Numbered from the stretch's first letter, positions 26,401-41,400 are shown. The stretch is DNA of 64,000 nucleotides from Gorsachius magnificus (GCA_034008185.1 CM067082.1:104093311-104157310), one strand, 5' to 3'. A program made the numbers and translations. Notes: a model not told the origin generated them from the sequence alone.

Positions 26401-29400
26401 AGCTCACAACATGGTAATTTATTTGCTTTATTTTTATATCTAAATGGTCATTTATGAAATGAACGAAGTAGTTAGAATACTTCTCCTTAGTATGGGAAGA
26501 AGCTGTGGAATTACTTCTTCCAATTTGTAAATTAAAATGTGTTTCAGCAGACTTGTGCATCTTACGCAAATGTAAATAAATTTCATCAATGCAGCTTGAG
26601 TGTTCTTTTGAAACATCTTCTAGATATTCAAGTTTTCTGGGATCAGATCTTAGGGAGGAGGTTCTTACATTTTTATTTTTTTTTTGTGAAGTGTAGAAGC
26701 ACAGGACAGTTCATAACTCACAAACATTTTCCCAGTGTCTCTGAATTGAACTCATAGTAGTTTACATTAAAAGTAAATAGTGAAATAATAAAATCAGCAA
26801 AGCCATCTGTATGGACTCCACCAAACCCACAGTTTAAAGAGAATATTATCTAGGTTGTACAGTTTGAAATGAACTACTCTTAGGTAAATAAAGTGCCTAG
26901 TATTATACTTCAGTGTTCAGGAAGAGCTCTTTCGTGATTCAGTAAAAAATTACTTGCATAGCAATCATTCCTGGTTTCTGCTTCCATCTCCTTGTTTTAG
27001 TGGAAGAACAACTTGTGAATTGCCTTTTCTTCATGCAGCTTTTTTTCCTCGTCTGCAAAGTTATTCAGCACATATAGCCAGAAGAGGAGCCATAGTTTAT
27101 TTATATGGTTTATGTATTTTATAGTGATTTCAGGGGAAGAAATAGAAGCTACAGAATGCATTCACAGCTATTTGTCAGTTCTCTTTCCTTTCTAGATATT
27201 AAACGCATGCGAATTCTTGATGGATTCCTAAGTTCATTCTTCTGTTACTTGTAATTTACAGTTACTTAGAACTCTGCTCTTCTATCAAGGTACATAGCTA
27301 TTTCTTGACTATAATATAATTATTTTTTTTTCTTTGCAGCTTTTGAAGAGCTTGAGAGGGCTCTGAGTATTGCCCAAAAGACAGAGGAAGCCCGGAAAAA
27401 GTTGCAGGCAGAAATGGATGAAAAAATCAAAGCAGTAGAAAAGGCAAGTGAGGAAGAGAGGGTAAATCTTCAACGGGAGTTAACAAGAGTGAAACAAGAG
27501 GTGGTTGAGATTATGAAGGTAAAAGCTGAAGCTCACCTTGTGTTATTGGCTTTTAATCTAATAATTAAAGTTAAACTAGAATTGTAAAATACATTAGTAT
27601 ATCAGAACTTCGTTATAGAATTTTTGCTATTTAATAAATTCTATAAAAAACAATTTCTGGGATTAAAGGTCTACTTAAGATAAGATAGAAAACTCCCCAT
27701 ACAGATTTTTTTTTTTTCTCTGACAGTTAAAAATTGGTATGTTAGAGGCATGTAAAAATGAACATTATTTATTACTCTTTGTTTCACAGTATTTAATACA
27801 ATTATTTACTAGAAGTATACTTGAGACTTTAAAGGGAGTCAAGAAGAAGAAATTAATGGCAGTCGGCTCACACATCTCCACCAGGATTTTGGGTTTTAAT
27901 ACTAAGTACTTCTAATTATTATCCTAGCCCAGTATGTGTAAACGTTTAAGAACTGGTTGCCGAGCTGTTTGCTAGTTAAGAATTGCTAACATTTGCTTCA
28001 TCTGGCATATTCAGGTAGGAATTGCAGGAGTATTGCACGTGCCTGGCAAAGCTTTGAATTTGAACACCTTTAAATTGCAGTTCTCATGTTGACATTTGTT
28101 ATGCTAGTAATTTTTCTAAGAAAATAAATACACCGATGCTTTAGTGGGATGACTAACTTGCATTACATTATTCTTAAATCCAGCACGTATGTATGTTGTA
28201 GATAGCTGTCTACATAGAGTATCACTGCTTGACTTTCTGGCTTATGAATTTACAAGAATACAGGGAAAGCTACAGACAGAAGTCCCTTTTCTAATTTATT
28301 ATCACATTTGAACTGAAACTGAAAACACTAAGTTCACCCTGGTAGTAGAAGAGTCTTCAGAAAATGTGGTGTTTCTTTTAGTAGAACTGTGAAAGACTTA
28401 GGAAGGAAGATGGATAACTTCAAGCTTGAAAATAAGGACTGCCAGGGCTTAATATTAAGTGCTCCAAGTGAGTGTTACTTATTCAAAGGGAGCAAAGAGA
28501 CTGTTCTGGTTTCCTCTCTCTGTTAAACTGCTGTTCTTATTAAGAAATAATACAAGGTGTTTTGTTATTTCATATTTTGAAATTTTTTTCTGACTTTTTT
28601 TCACAGAAGTCTTCAGAGGAGCGTGTTGCTGAACTAGAAAAATTCCATAAAAAAGAAATAGCTACCAAAGATCAGGAGCTAAATGAGAGATTAGAGGCCC
28701 AAGAAAAGGCGTTCCAGGAGAGGATGAAGGCAGCTCTTGTAAGTATCCCTAAAATGTGCAGAAAGATATTTCTCTAAGTGTGAGGTGGGACTAGAAGTCT
28801 TAATCTGACCGTATTCTGCAGTGAGAGTCCTTCTGCGCTCAAATATATGTGTCCTCCAAAAGTCAAAGAGGTCAGAGACTTCAGCAATATGAAAGGAAAG
28901 CAGCTGCAATGATCCAGACTGAATAATGATAATTAATCACTACCACTGCTCACTAACAGCTGCATCTTGTGGGAAAGACTTCTTTTTTTGAAAACTCTTT
29001 TTGTTAGACTTGGTTTTTTTAATTTCTTCCTTTGGATCATTGACAATTGGCCACAGCAACAAGAGTAAAAGAGGTACAAAGAATGAGGCTGTTATTTGAA
29101 AAGTGTTGGTATCATTATGTCTGGTTGTGTTGTGTGAACAGGCTTAACTATTCATAGCGCTTGACCTCAGAAAAGAATTTTCTTCTAGGTCAGGCTGGGA
29201 GGAATCATTGGGATTCTTTGCTCTTTTTCATAAGCTGTAATTCACTTTAGATCATCACGTAATTTCACCTAACAAATAGTATATTCTCTTTTGTGCTTCT
29301 CCATGATGGATGGTGACTATGACTGATGGACTTTGACAGTCTTTTCCTGACTGTATTTTTCTACCTGTTTCTCAGGTTTTGTTTGGGTTTGGTTTTGGTT

Positions 29401-32400
29401 TTTTTTTTTTAATTATAAGGAATAGAAGCTTAAAAATACATTAACAGTGGAATCAAGTGAGGACAGACCTTTATTCCTCTCAATTAATTGTGGTAAACAA
29501 ACTAAAACGAAAGGCTGGATTGCATTATGTTTTTCATACAGAGAGAAGTAGAAGACAGATAGTTCTGTAGAGGAGAAAATGGAAGTGATTTATAACAATT
29601 TTGTTTTTACAGATAAAATAGAACCTCTGTGTGTGTGGACAAAATACAGGTGATTAGTGTGTGACTCCTATTAACTGGTTTGTAAATATTCTATTATACT
29701 GTTTTTGAAGGTGTGATGACTATATTTGTAGTTTATTGTTTTAATCATAATTTTTGATACAGGAAAAAAATCAGAGCGAGTGTTTAAAAACCCTTCAAGA
29801 ACAAGAGCAGCAAGAATCCCTAGCCTTAGAAGAATTAGAGCTGCAGAAGAAAGCGATACAGTCAGAGTGTGACAAGAAAGTTCAGAAGATGCATCAAGAA
29901 GTAGAGACTTTTAGAACTGTGAGTAAAGATTCCAAAAGGGGAAATGTTTACAAGAATTCCTTTCAGTACATATTTAACCGTGACAGGTTTACAAATACTG
30001 TGGATTTATTGTGATCGGGTTGTTTTAATCTCACAATGCTTCTTGTAGTGACAGAAATTTAATGTATTGCCATGGTATGCTGCAGCCCCTAGGTTTTTAC
30101 AAGATTAGATAGCAAAATACAGAAATACATTAACTTTATATCATGGCATGGGACATTAATTTGTATACTTCTACATTATTTTTATGTATGTTGTACAGGA
30201 GAGTTAAACTCTAAACTGTTTAACTTCTGGATATTGCTACCATACACACACTTAGAAGGATACTTGAGTAAGTAAAAAAAAATGGCTTGAATTTTTGAAG
30301 TGTCCTTTGCTTTATGTGATGGGTAAGTTTTTTGCCTATAGAAGCATTTTAACTTTACAGCAGCATTTCCATGAGAGGTGGAATTAAGACGAATCAGTAG
30401 ATATGTACAAAGCTCTATAATACTCGTGTAGACTCCTGATATCTTTCATCCTATGTATTAGTACCTTAGCTTAATAAGAAAATGTGAACACATCTCTCAT
30501 AAATATAATGTGAATTATTTTAATTAGTTAAATTGTTTCCAAGTTTTCAGTTTATCTATTTTCACTGCAGTGAAGTAGAAAAAAATTCATTAAATAACTA
30601 GCTCGCCATAATGGAAGCAAGTATGAGAACAAACTAGATGAATGAAAGGCTTATATAAAAAGTTGATATTCGCTAAAAATAATGGAAAAAATGACTTGCA
30701 GTTATGTGAACCTGGTGAGATTTTTTGAAATTTGATCAACTTGTTACCTTTTGAATATTCATATTCTTTTAAAACTGTTATCTCTAACAGCGGATTCTTG
30801 AACTGGAAAGCTCTCTTGCAAAGTATTCGCAAGATGACAGAAAGCAGTCAGAGGAGTTAAGTACTCTGATGGAGTCTGAAAAAAAGCAGCACAATAAGGA
30901 GATCAATGATATAGTTGAAAACCACAAGAAAAATTGGAGAAATGAAACAGCAGCAGGAAAAGCTTTGGACAGAAAAACTTAAATTAAAGGAGAGAAAAAA
31001 AATTAGAAAAACTTGATGTGAAACAAACAGAATTAGAAGCACTGTCTTCTGAGCTATCAGAAGCCCTAAAAATACGTCATGATTTAGAACAAGAGCTCTC
31101 AGAATTGAATAGTAAACTGTGTGAAGCAAAGCAAGATTTGGAAGGAAAATTGGAAGAAGAGAGGAAACAGCACAGCGAAGAGGTTGACAGGATGTTAAAA
31201 GAGCACAAAATGTCTATTCAAGGTGTTGAGAAGGTATCAAAGAAGAACTCAACAAACTTGAGCAATCATTAGAGGAGAAGGACAGACATCTGGAGGAATT
31301 AAAAGCACATGAACAGAAACTAAAAGAATCTGCAGAAAGATCTGAAGCTGAACTTGTCCAGGTGTCTGCAAAGCTAGAGGAGCTTTCAGAGTCTCATCGG
31401 AGTACTTCCAGTGAGCAGGCAAAGATTTATGAAGAGGGATTAGCAAAGCTGCAGCAAAAGCTGACAGATCTTGAAAGTGAAAAGTTCCAACTCAGTGAGC
31501 AGCTAGAAAGAACTGAATCCCAGCTGAATGAAGTCAAGAATGAGTTAGAGGCATACATCTCTCAGGTACATGACCTGAAGCAGCATTTGCAAGAGCAAAG
31601 CAATGAAAATACACAAAAGAAAACAAAAAGCAAGTGGAAGTTAAATTAGTGCTTTACAGGGAGAATATGAAAGTAAAATGAAACGTAAACAGAAATCAAA
31701 AGATATGCAGGAAACTTTCAAAAAGAAACTTGCTGAGCAGGAAGCTAAATTAAAAAAAGAGCTTGAAAACAAGCAGGTGGAGTTCAGTCAGAAAGAGAGC
31801 GAATTCAATGCTAAAATATTGGAAATGGCACATGCCAGCTCAGCTGGAATCAATGACGCCGTGTCAAAACTGGAATCTAATCAGAAAGAGCAACTAGAGA
31901 GTCTTGCTGAGACTCATAGGAGGGAATTGGAAGAAATTACCCAGAGTTGGGAAAAGAAACTCAATCAGCACGTTGAAGAACTCCAGGAAAAACATGAAAT
32001 GGAACTGAAAGAAAGAGCAGGAAGTTGGAGAACTGAAATTGAAATTCCAAGGAACGCGGCTGAAGGAAGAACAGGTGAAAAGGGAGGAGCCCCTGAAGGA
32101 ACTGCAAGAGCAACTGAGGCAGTCAGTGGCTGAGGTGAATGCATTGTCAGAAACGGAAAGCAACCTGAAAACACAGTTGAAGAAATTGGAAAGTGATCTT
32201 GATCAGTCCCTGAAAGAGCAGTCAGGACTTCAGGAACAGCTCAGTAAACAGAAAGCAGTTGAAGAAAGGGACAAAGCCAAAATTACCCAGATGGCTGCTA
32301 CACTGAAAACACTTGAAGAGAAACTCCAAACTGTGCAGTCTTCTCAGTATAAAGATCATGAAAATTATGAGAAAAAAATAGAGGCAATTCAGCTAAAAGA

Positions 32401-35400
32401 AACTGAGTTTAAAAGGCGGTCGGGAGAACTTGCCACCCAGTTAGGTGCTTATTGGAAGAATGCTGAAGCTTTATTGCAAACAAAAGATGAATAATGATTA
32501 AAAAGATTGCGAGCGCCAAACTGCAAGAGTTAAAGCAGCTGTATTCATTAAAATGAGTAAGATTCCTGAACTAGAAGCTCAACTTAGAGAAGTAACAGAG
32601 CATCATTCTGCTGCAAGTACTTCTTTGCAAAAGTCAGTGCAAGAGCTGCAAGAGAAGGACAATTTAATTTTGTCCATGAGAGCTGACATTGAAGGACTTG
32701 TAACAGAAAAGGAACAATTGAAAAAGGAGGGAGGGCATCAGCAGCAAGCAGCATCAGAAAAAGAAACTTGCATAACACAGCTGAGGAAAGAGTTATCTGA
32801 AAATATCAATGCTGTCACCTCAATGAGGGAGGAACTCCAGGAAAAAGAATCTGAGATCTCTGCTCTCAACATAACAATTAATGACCTTAACATTAGACTT
32901 GAAAGCATGGTAAGTTTAACAGAGAAGGAAGCAGCCATGTCTCTGTTGAGCAAGCAACATCAAGAGGATCAGTTGCAGTTGTTAAACCAGGTACAGGAGT
33001 TATCGTCCAGAGTTGAGACGCTGAGTCAAGAAAAAGCATCAGCTCTTGAGCAGGTAGATCATTGCACGGCCAAGCTGTCAGAGTGGAAGATGAAAGCACA
33101 AACCAGGTTTACACAAAATCATGACACTATTAAAGATTTGCAGAGCAAACTTGAATTAAGCAATACTGAAGCCAATAAAAAAGATGAAGAGCTAAATAAA
33201 CTTAAAGAGCAGCTGGCTAAACAAAGCAAGAATCTTGATAGTTTAAAAAGTGAATTGGAACAAAAGCAAAACAGGAGGGAAAAGCAAGAAAGTGAGTTAA
33301 CTGCGAAGTTGAAAACCCAAGCAGCAAGAATTGCTGAACTAGAAGAACACATTACGCAGAAAACTTCAGAAAATGATTCCTTGATGGAGGAACTTAAAAA
33401 GTATACTGAACAAAAGGACACAGAGCAAAAAGAGATAGCTTGGCAACTCCAGCAGGCAGAGAAGGTGGCTTTTGAAAAGGACAATAGATATAAGGAGGCT
33501 GAAGAAAAAGTGCTTAATCTTGAGAAGCAAATAGGTTCACTGACAGCTGAATATGAAGCAAAGGAGAGTGGAGAAGGCAGAGCAAAAAATCGGTTCTATT
33601 AAAAAAATTAAATGGAAGAAAAGGAACAGCAGTTTAAGCAAGATAGAGAAAATCACTAAGAGACTTGGAACAAAAAGTGCAGGAGAGAGAAGCCAAAATT
33701 GAGTCCTTAGAAGAAAAAATTAAGTCAACAAGAGATCCCACAGAATTAGAGAAAGAAATGAAAACATGAATTGTTGCAGAAGTATGAAAAGGAACAACAA
33801 GAGGACAATGAGTCTCGTCTAGAACTGCAAAACAAACAGGAAGAACTCCTTAAAAAACTAGAATGTGTTGAGAAGATCCATCAGGAGGAGCAGAGTAGGA
33901 CTGAAAGCCTCAGAAAAGAACTTGAGGAGCAAACCAAAAAATACTCATTGTTAGTGGATGAGCATGCTCGTTGTGGTGGTGATTTAGCAATTAGTAGGGA
34001 AGAATTAAAAGCTAAAGAACAAAAACATCTTGATATGGAGAATGTAATTGGAGATATCCAGAAAAAATTGCAAGAAAAGGAGGCAGTCAGTCAATCTTTA
34101 GAACAGAAGATAGAAGAGTTGGAAAATAATCTAGTGAAGGAAAGTGAAGCACATAAGGTTGAGATGGAAGATAGGAGTTTAAGATACGAAGAAAAGCTAA
34201 AAAGCTTACAGCAACAGTTGGATGAAAGAAATGACAGTCTGAAAGCTTTTGAGGAAAATGCTGAAGAAAAGGCTAAATCTGGTTCGGAGCTGCAGAAGTT
34301 GCTAGGTGATATGCAGAACCAGCAGAAGGAATTGCAGACTAAACTGGAAGAAACTGAAAGGGAGAAACAGAAACTACGCAAAGAAGTGAATAATCTTCAA
34401 AAAGACTTACGTACTCTGCGAAAAGAGCATCAGCAGGAACTTGACATAGTGAAGAAGGAGTCCTTAGAAGAAATGGAGCAGAAAATCAGGTAAATTCTTT
34501 GTTCCTGGTCTTGTTGCTATTTCTATGCTTTATCTTTAACCACTAAAACCTCAAGAATACTTTATTTAGAGCTCAATTAGTAATAATGAAATGACTGGTG
34601 TTTTTCTGTCATTTTTCTAAATAGTTTTAGAGAAACAGCAAGAAAAGAGCTACTTGAAAGTAGCACTTCATGAACACATAAAACACTATTTGAGTCATCA
34701 GTTTGAAAAGTAATACCACTTTTGATTTGTTTTAGTGATGGTCATTTTCAGCATTGCTAGAATATAAAATATACAGAATCACAGAATCGCAAGGGTTGGA
34801 AGGGACCTCGGGAGATCATCTAGTCCAACTCCCCTGCAGGTTCTCCTAGAGCAGGTTACACAGGACTTCATCCAGGCAGGCTTTGAATATCTCCAGAGAA
34901 GGAGACTCCACAACCTCCCTGGGCAGCCTGTTCCAGTGCTCTGTCACCCTCAGAGTAAAGAAGTTTTTCCTCATGTCCTATTTTGCTCAAACAGGAAACA
35001 AAGTTTATTAAAACTTAGTACTGAGCGCTACAAGTTTAGGTGATATCAAGGATTGTTCGTATGTACTGTACAGAAATGTGATATACTGCTCAGGACTCTA
35101 ATGGTTTCTCAAGCAACTAAAAATTCTGCTTTTATGCAGCACATAGTTCATTTCCAATTCTTCATCTTCCTCAGCAAAAACCCCCTATCTTTTGGAAGGG
35201 TTCAATTCTGGATTTTTTTTTTTTTAGATAAAACACCTACACTTACTACGTAAATTCAATAGGAAGGAAACAAAATGCCTCCCTGAATCTCACAGAATTC
35301 ATGTAATTCAAAACCATTCCGTTCTGAAATAGTTTTGGAGAAATTCCCAGATGTCCTACCTTGCTAAACTGTTATCTCACTCTCTTTAAACTTTGTGTTT

Positions 35401-38400
35401 CCTCACTGTATTTTTTGACATTTTTGTACAGATGTGAACAAGAAGACCTTGAGTTAAAGCACAACTCCACCTTAAAGCAGTTAATGAGAGAGTTCAATAC
35501 TCAGCTGGCTCAAAAAGAAAGAGAATTGGAAACAGCAGTAAAAGAGACTATCAGTAAGTAAAATACTAATATAACTGTAACCAGTAAAACAGCCACAAAC
35601 CCAAATATTCAGTTATTTAGGGGAAGGAGTTTTACCTGGTATTCTGGTAAAGACAGCACGTGTTTTATGACTGCCCGAAGAACTTGGGGAAAGAACTTCT
35701 CTTGCTCAGGAAATAACATATAAATGTGAATTTTAGCACAATTAGGAAAATGCGCATGTAGCTGTTCTTCCATACCCCGCAGGATGGATCTTTGATCTAG
35801 TGCTCTGTCTGTTTGCATCTGTCATGGCAAGAGTTACCCATGGTAGCCATAGGTATCTTTTTATCATATGTGGGGGGGAAAAAAAAAAAAAGAGTTAAAG
35901 TTTTAGAGGTGAAAGCACATTGGTAAGTTTTCATTGTAATACTCCTTTGCTTCAGCAGTACAAACTTTTAACGCGCCATTGTTGAATACATGGCACTGAA
36001 GGGTGCCTTTTAGAGAAACTTAGATCCATCTGGGAATCAGAATTGCATTTTTTTAGCTGCGTCTTGCAAACTTCATTCACTGTAACCACTAACAGGTACC
36101 AACTGGATATGATGTCTGATAGCTATGTTTCAGCTTCTCTTCTCTGTCCATCTTTTGCCACCATTGTGTAAGTTGGAAATTGGAGAAGAGAGCAGAAAGT
36201 ATCTTTTGCCTCCACACTTACTGGAAGTACCCCTACCAGTGAGGAATTTCTGAAGATTTGGAGATGTTTCAATCGCTTCTCTGTATAGAGTAGGAGATAG
36301 AATTACTTGATAAATATTGGTTGTGATCTTAACTTTTAGAGAAAAGTTCTAGCATCGGGTAGAAAAAAATGCTCCGGATACCAAACTGCAGGCAACAAAT
36401 TTGATTCATATTAAGATCAAGTGACATAATTATCATTGACAGTGTGGAAAAATTAATTTTCTTGGCAAGTTTTCCTTATAGATGCCTTCCACAGTTGTCT
36501 TTAAGCTGTTTTTAATACTGTTGTGATATAATTTAACAAAATAAATATGCCTCTTTTTTTTTTTGTATTGCCTGCCTTTTTTTTTTTTTATAGGTAAAGC
36601 CCAGGAGGTAGAAACTGAATTGATAGAAAATCATCACATAGAGACAACACAGTTGCATAAAAAAATTGCTGAAAAAGAGGATGATCTAAAAAGAACTGTG
36701 AAAAAATACGAAGAAATCCTTGAGGTATCTTTCTGAAAAGTGATATGACTACATACATTTCAAGATAACTCTTCCCCTTTTTTCATCGCACAACTAGACA
36801 GAAAAACTATAATTCTTTCTAGTAAAGGTCTTACTGCTTGAATTACACTTGATATGTGTGGTGACCTAGCTTGCAATTAAAATGTTTGCTTCTGTGTTTT
36901 ATGAACACCAAGGAATACCAAAATTAATCCCCAGCTCTGATAATTCAATAAAAATTATACGGTTAGTTCCTTATGTCCTTGAGCAGTTTTGTGTTCCAGA
37001 TTGAAATGAGGAAAGTGAGTGAGTTAAATTTAAGCTTTACTGGAGTGGTGGTGTGTTTCTTTTAAAGTTTTAAATACATTGTTTATGTGTGTAAGGCTCA
37101 TTCTCTAACTCCTTTCTCTGATGCTCTGTCCAGATTGGCACCATAGACCTTAAAATAAGGTCCTGTTCTATGCAGGGTGCCGTCTGTTTGCACAGTTTTT
37201 ATGCTAGTAAAGGTTTCATTTTTACTTGCAAGTGAACAATTTGTCTGTGTGATATTTGCAGGTAGACATAGTTTTGCTCCAGTAACGTCTAAACCAGAAA
37301 TTAGAAACCAACTTCAGTCTAAAGATACTTTACCTTCCAAGGATGCCTCCTGTTTTAGCCAAGTAAATTGTCCCAGCCCCACGTGTATGGCAACAAAAGA
37401 TTAAATGGTTTTCAGTGTTAGACTGAACATCATACTGGGATGCAGGCTTTACTTTTGCTTATATTAGTCCTGTTTGCACAAGTAATTTGATAAAAAAGAA
37501 TGTCCCCTGAATAGAGCCAGTAGTAATAAATGTAAGTGAACTTCTGTTTGTTTGTGCTTGGTTACCAGCCCAAAGAGCTATGTACTGAACATGACTGAGT
37601 GTTTAATACTAAAAATTTCAATCTTGTAGGCACATTGGTATGTTCCACTCTGATTTTTGAACTTCTAGCAAGTTGGGTGGGGATGGCAGGGTTTTAAATT
37701 TAGGGTCACCTTTTTTTGTTTCCTAATTTAGAAAATTGCATAATATAAAACAATTGGGGTTGTTGGTTGGTTTGGTTTCGTTTTGGTTTTTTTGTACCCT
37801 AGGTCTAAATTCTGCATTTCTGGAGGATTTATATTTCTCTTACCTGAATGTGCAGTGTGTTGCCATTCAGGTCCTTACTTTACAGGCCCAAAGAGGTCTG
37901 TGATTTGAAGTCACGCAGGTGTAATTCCTCTCTGTTTTCTGATGCGTTCGGTCTGTACGTATGCCAGAAACATGCATGCTGCACTCAATGTGCAGTCTTG
38001 AAGGTTTAGGCTAATTTGACTTCTGTGCAACTGGAGGACATGAACACTGTTATTTTTTGCATCTCATTGATGATGGCAATGACAGTTGCCTGGAACTGCA
38101 ATAAGCTGTATATTTCAAATTTCACAGTACCTGTTTCTTTTTTAGGTAATGCTATATGTGTGAGTGTTTTGTTTCTGTTATTTTAGGGAAGGAAAAAAAA
38201 AAAAGTTTAGAGAATTTGTTAGGTTTTTTCCTGAAAAAGGATTGTAAGCATCTCAAAAGCTAAGAAATTTTTATGTTAAATTCAGTGTATGTCATAGTAA
38301 TTGAATTCTTTGATAGAAATAGGAACATATGCATCAGCATAGGTTTTCTCAGTTTAGCCTAAAGTTACCAGTTATTACCCCACTTATACCTGACTCGACT

Positions 38401-41400
38401 CATGACAAGTTTGAGAAATTTCACATTGATACATTTATGCAGAGAGGTTTGTCATAAATGGTAAGAAGATGAAGCAAAAATAATACCAGTTGCAAGAACG
38501 AATTTTTGCTTGTATAACTTTGTAGCCCTTTGTTGCATTTTAAACGTTGTTAACGATGCTAAAAATTAGTCTAACTTGGTTTGAGTATATATCCTTAAAG
38601 ACGAGCAGGAGTCATTCAGTTTGTTAAACTTAATGTCATCTATTTGTGAAGTGCTCCCCTTGTACTTCTCTTGCTTTATCTGGTGTTTTCTTATCTTTCA
38701 TAACAATTTTTATCACATAAGATTTCATTAAAGTCTTTCTAATTAAAGGACTTGTAAATCAGCATAGTCTGTGATTTGAGGCCTAAGCCTTTTTTCTTCA
38801 ACTAAAGTATATAATTAGAGCAAATCTGAATGTTGTGCTCCAGATAGCTTATTTTAAATCTATCTATGAGCTAAAAATAAAATGTCTAACTTCAGGTGTG
38901 TATTCTTTCATTTGTCATAATGCCTCCCATGTGAATACAGGATAGGCCTTGTGGTTAAGATTTGGGAAATTATGACTTTATTGAAGTCTTAGTCTATAGC
39001 TGTAATTAAATCAAAATAGCATGCAGTTTATTTTCAGAGTATGCCAGATGCTGTATAGAACAATAAGTTCTTATTGTAAATACAGATTCTGTAGCATGTT
39101 GGAATCCCACATCTCTAATGATTTCAAGTTTTTAATTATAATACCTAACTAAGAATGATGTGCATGCAATTTTGATGTATTTCAGTTAACAGCAGTCTAG
39201 AAATTGTAAGATTTTTAGATTCTTGATGTAAAAAAACCTCCAAAAAGACCCCCAAAATCAAAACACCCATCCCACCCCCCCCCCCCCACCCCCCCCCCAA
39301 AAAAAAAACCAAACAAGGAAAATAGAAGCAACTGAGTAGGCGAGGTTTTGAGGGTTTTTAACTAGAGGAGTATAACCAGCTATAAAAAAAAAAAGTCTTA
39401 AAAAAGGTTAATTGTTGGTGTATTTTTGAGGGCATAGAAAAATCACGTGAATGAATAAACAATAACACTGTTTGGAGGTTGTGATGTTTGAGCAAGGTTT
39501 TTATTGAAGATGAATATTCTTAAAACTTCTAGGCTGTGAAACTTGCTTGGGTTCTGTGACTTCTCATTCACTAGCTTTTGGGGGTGTTTGCTTCATTTCT
39601 TTTTGGTGGTGGTGTTTGTCCCGAGGGGCTGCATGGGAAGGGTGTTTTATTCTTAAGTAGGGTGCAAGGAACACGTTAAAAAGTGGCCTTACAGGGAAAT
39701 AATTGAGGTTTTTACTTACAGCATGCCCTAAATCTGTTAAGCCTGGATCAACTTTCTAGTTCTGCACTTACTTTTCTAGCTAATATTCTGTATCGCTATA
39801 GTTTGTATTCCTGAGATTTTGAATGGAAAAAAATTTTGATCAGCAGTTCTATTCTTGGTAACAGTTGATTAATTGTACTAATTTGATCTGCAGTACTACT
39901 GTGTAGCAGAGCAGGCAGCTCACTGCCCTGAGCGTTAGCACGAGTGAAACTAGAGGTTTAGTTTGGTTCAGCAGTGGAGACGTGCACTTTGAATTGTAGT
40001 GCTGGTTTATAAGCTCCCTAACATGTTACCTCACAAAAAGGTCAGGGGGGACACAGTTTTTAAAAATACACAGTTTTAAAAAATCCAATACAGGTGGATT
40101 AACTTGCTGGCATTTAGGTCATTGTATTTTTCTCCTATGAATGTACTCTTTACACGGTCATAAAACATACAGGGAATGTTCATTTCCTCTCTGCTGCTCT
40201 TGCCACGGCTTCTTTTCTCCAAAACCCTTGTGAATGGGAAGTTGTCATTTCTGAAAAAGTGCTTAAAACTACTTGTAAGGAAAGTATTTAAGTCCTTGTC
40301 CAGAATATAAGAAGTAACTCTGGTCTGTATCATCATGTGTCCCTTTCATGAAGGTCGTATAAGCAAGTGCAACCTCTCCAGTAATACACTTACTGGATTA
40401 TACTCAAATGCTGGTTTAGTGCCTGATAGAAACAGCTCTTCTTTTGTAATTTTCAAAAGACTAACTGCAATCCTAACTATGTAATCTTAATTGTCAAAGA
40501 CCTGCAAAATCTTGTTAAGCTCCTATGCTTGTTTCTTGCTATTTACTGTAGTCCTGTAGCATAACTAGCCTTTATACTGTTCAAGAATATTCTTTCTATA
40601 GCTCTTTTGTTGATTGCATTCTGTCCACTGTAGTTAAGGTTTTGAGTGATTAGATGATAAACTTTATAAGTAATTTTTTTTCCTGTATTTTGAAGGCTCG
40701 TGAAGAAGAGATGACAGCAAAAGTTCATGAGTTGCAGGCACAGTTAGAAGACTTCCAAAAGGAATACAAACAAAGGATGGCAGAAGAGGAACATTGGAAC
40801 AGTGAAAAAGTGAGCTGGCACTAACACTTATTTTTATATCTTTAGGTGTGAAATGCTTAGTCTTCATAAAATTCTGTAGTTTGCTCTTAACTGCATTTTG
40901 TTTATGTATCTGGCCTTCACTTTCCCATACAGTTTCTGTTCTTTTAGTTGTTAACTTCTTCAAAAGTGAACTCTTTAGAATCTGTGGTATTTGATACTAC
41001 CTTTTTTAATGGTATGTTAAAAAGTCCAATCGTGTTGTGATTATTAAGGTGGGGGGGGTTGCCCTCTACATGTGTTTTTTATGTTAATTTTACTGGAAGC
41101 CCTTTAGAAAGAAAGGAAATGGCATTGACTCTGAAATAGTGCCTTGAATATATCAATTATGGACAGAGAGGTCTTCATTGAAAGAAGACTGAGCGTATGC
41201 TTTTGTCTTTAAGACTACATTTTAGTTTGAGGAATTCTTTGGTGAAAATATTACTAGTTATTATTAAACTGAGAAGAGGAAAAGTATATGAGGTGTTCAG
41301 TCATTGGTGAGAATTCATATTAACCTTATTTTTAAACTTTTCATTTTGACAACAGGCAGCATTGGGGATACTAAATATATTTACTTGGCGCTACAGACAT

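Noticed and set aside
33119..33484. 121-codon antisense open frame, plus others across the giant exon
   Set aside because: Shadows of the GOLGA4 coiled-coil codons, giving Ser/Phe/Leu-rich low-complexity products.
30791..34489. Idea that the whole locus is a GOLGA4 pseudogene
   Set aside because: Introns, splice sites, microexon, GRIP domain and both alternative tails are intact and close to human; only the giant exon is broken.
30791..34489. Idea that the frame breaks are hidden micro-introns
   Set aside because: At the breaks coding text is missing rather than added, and no GT...AG intervals restore the frame by eye.
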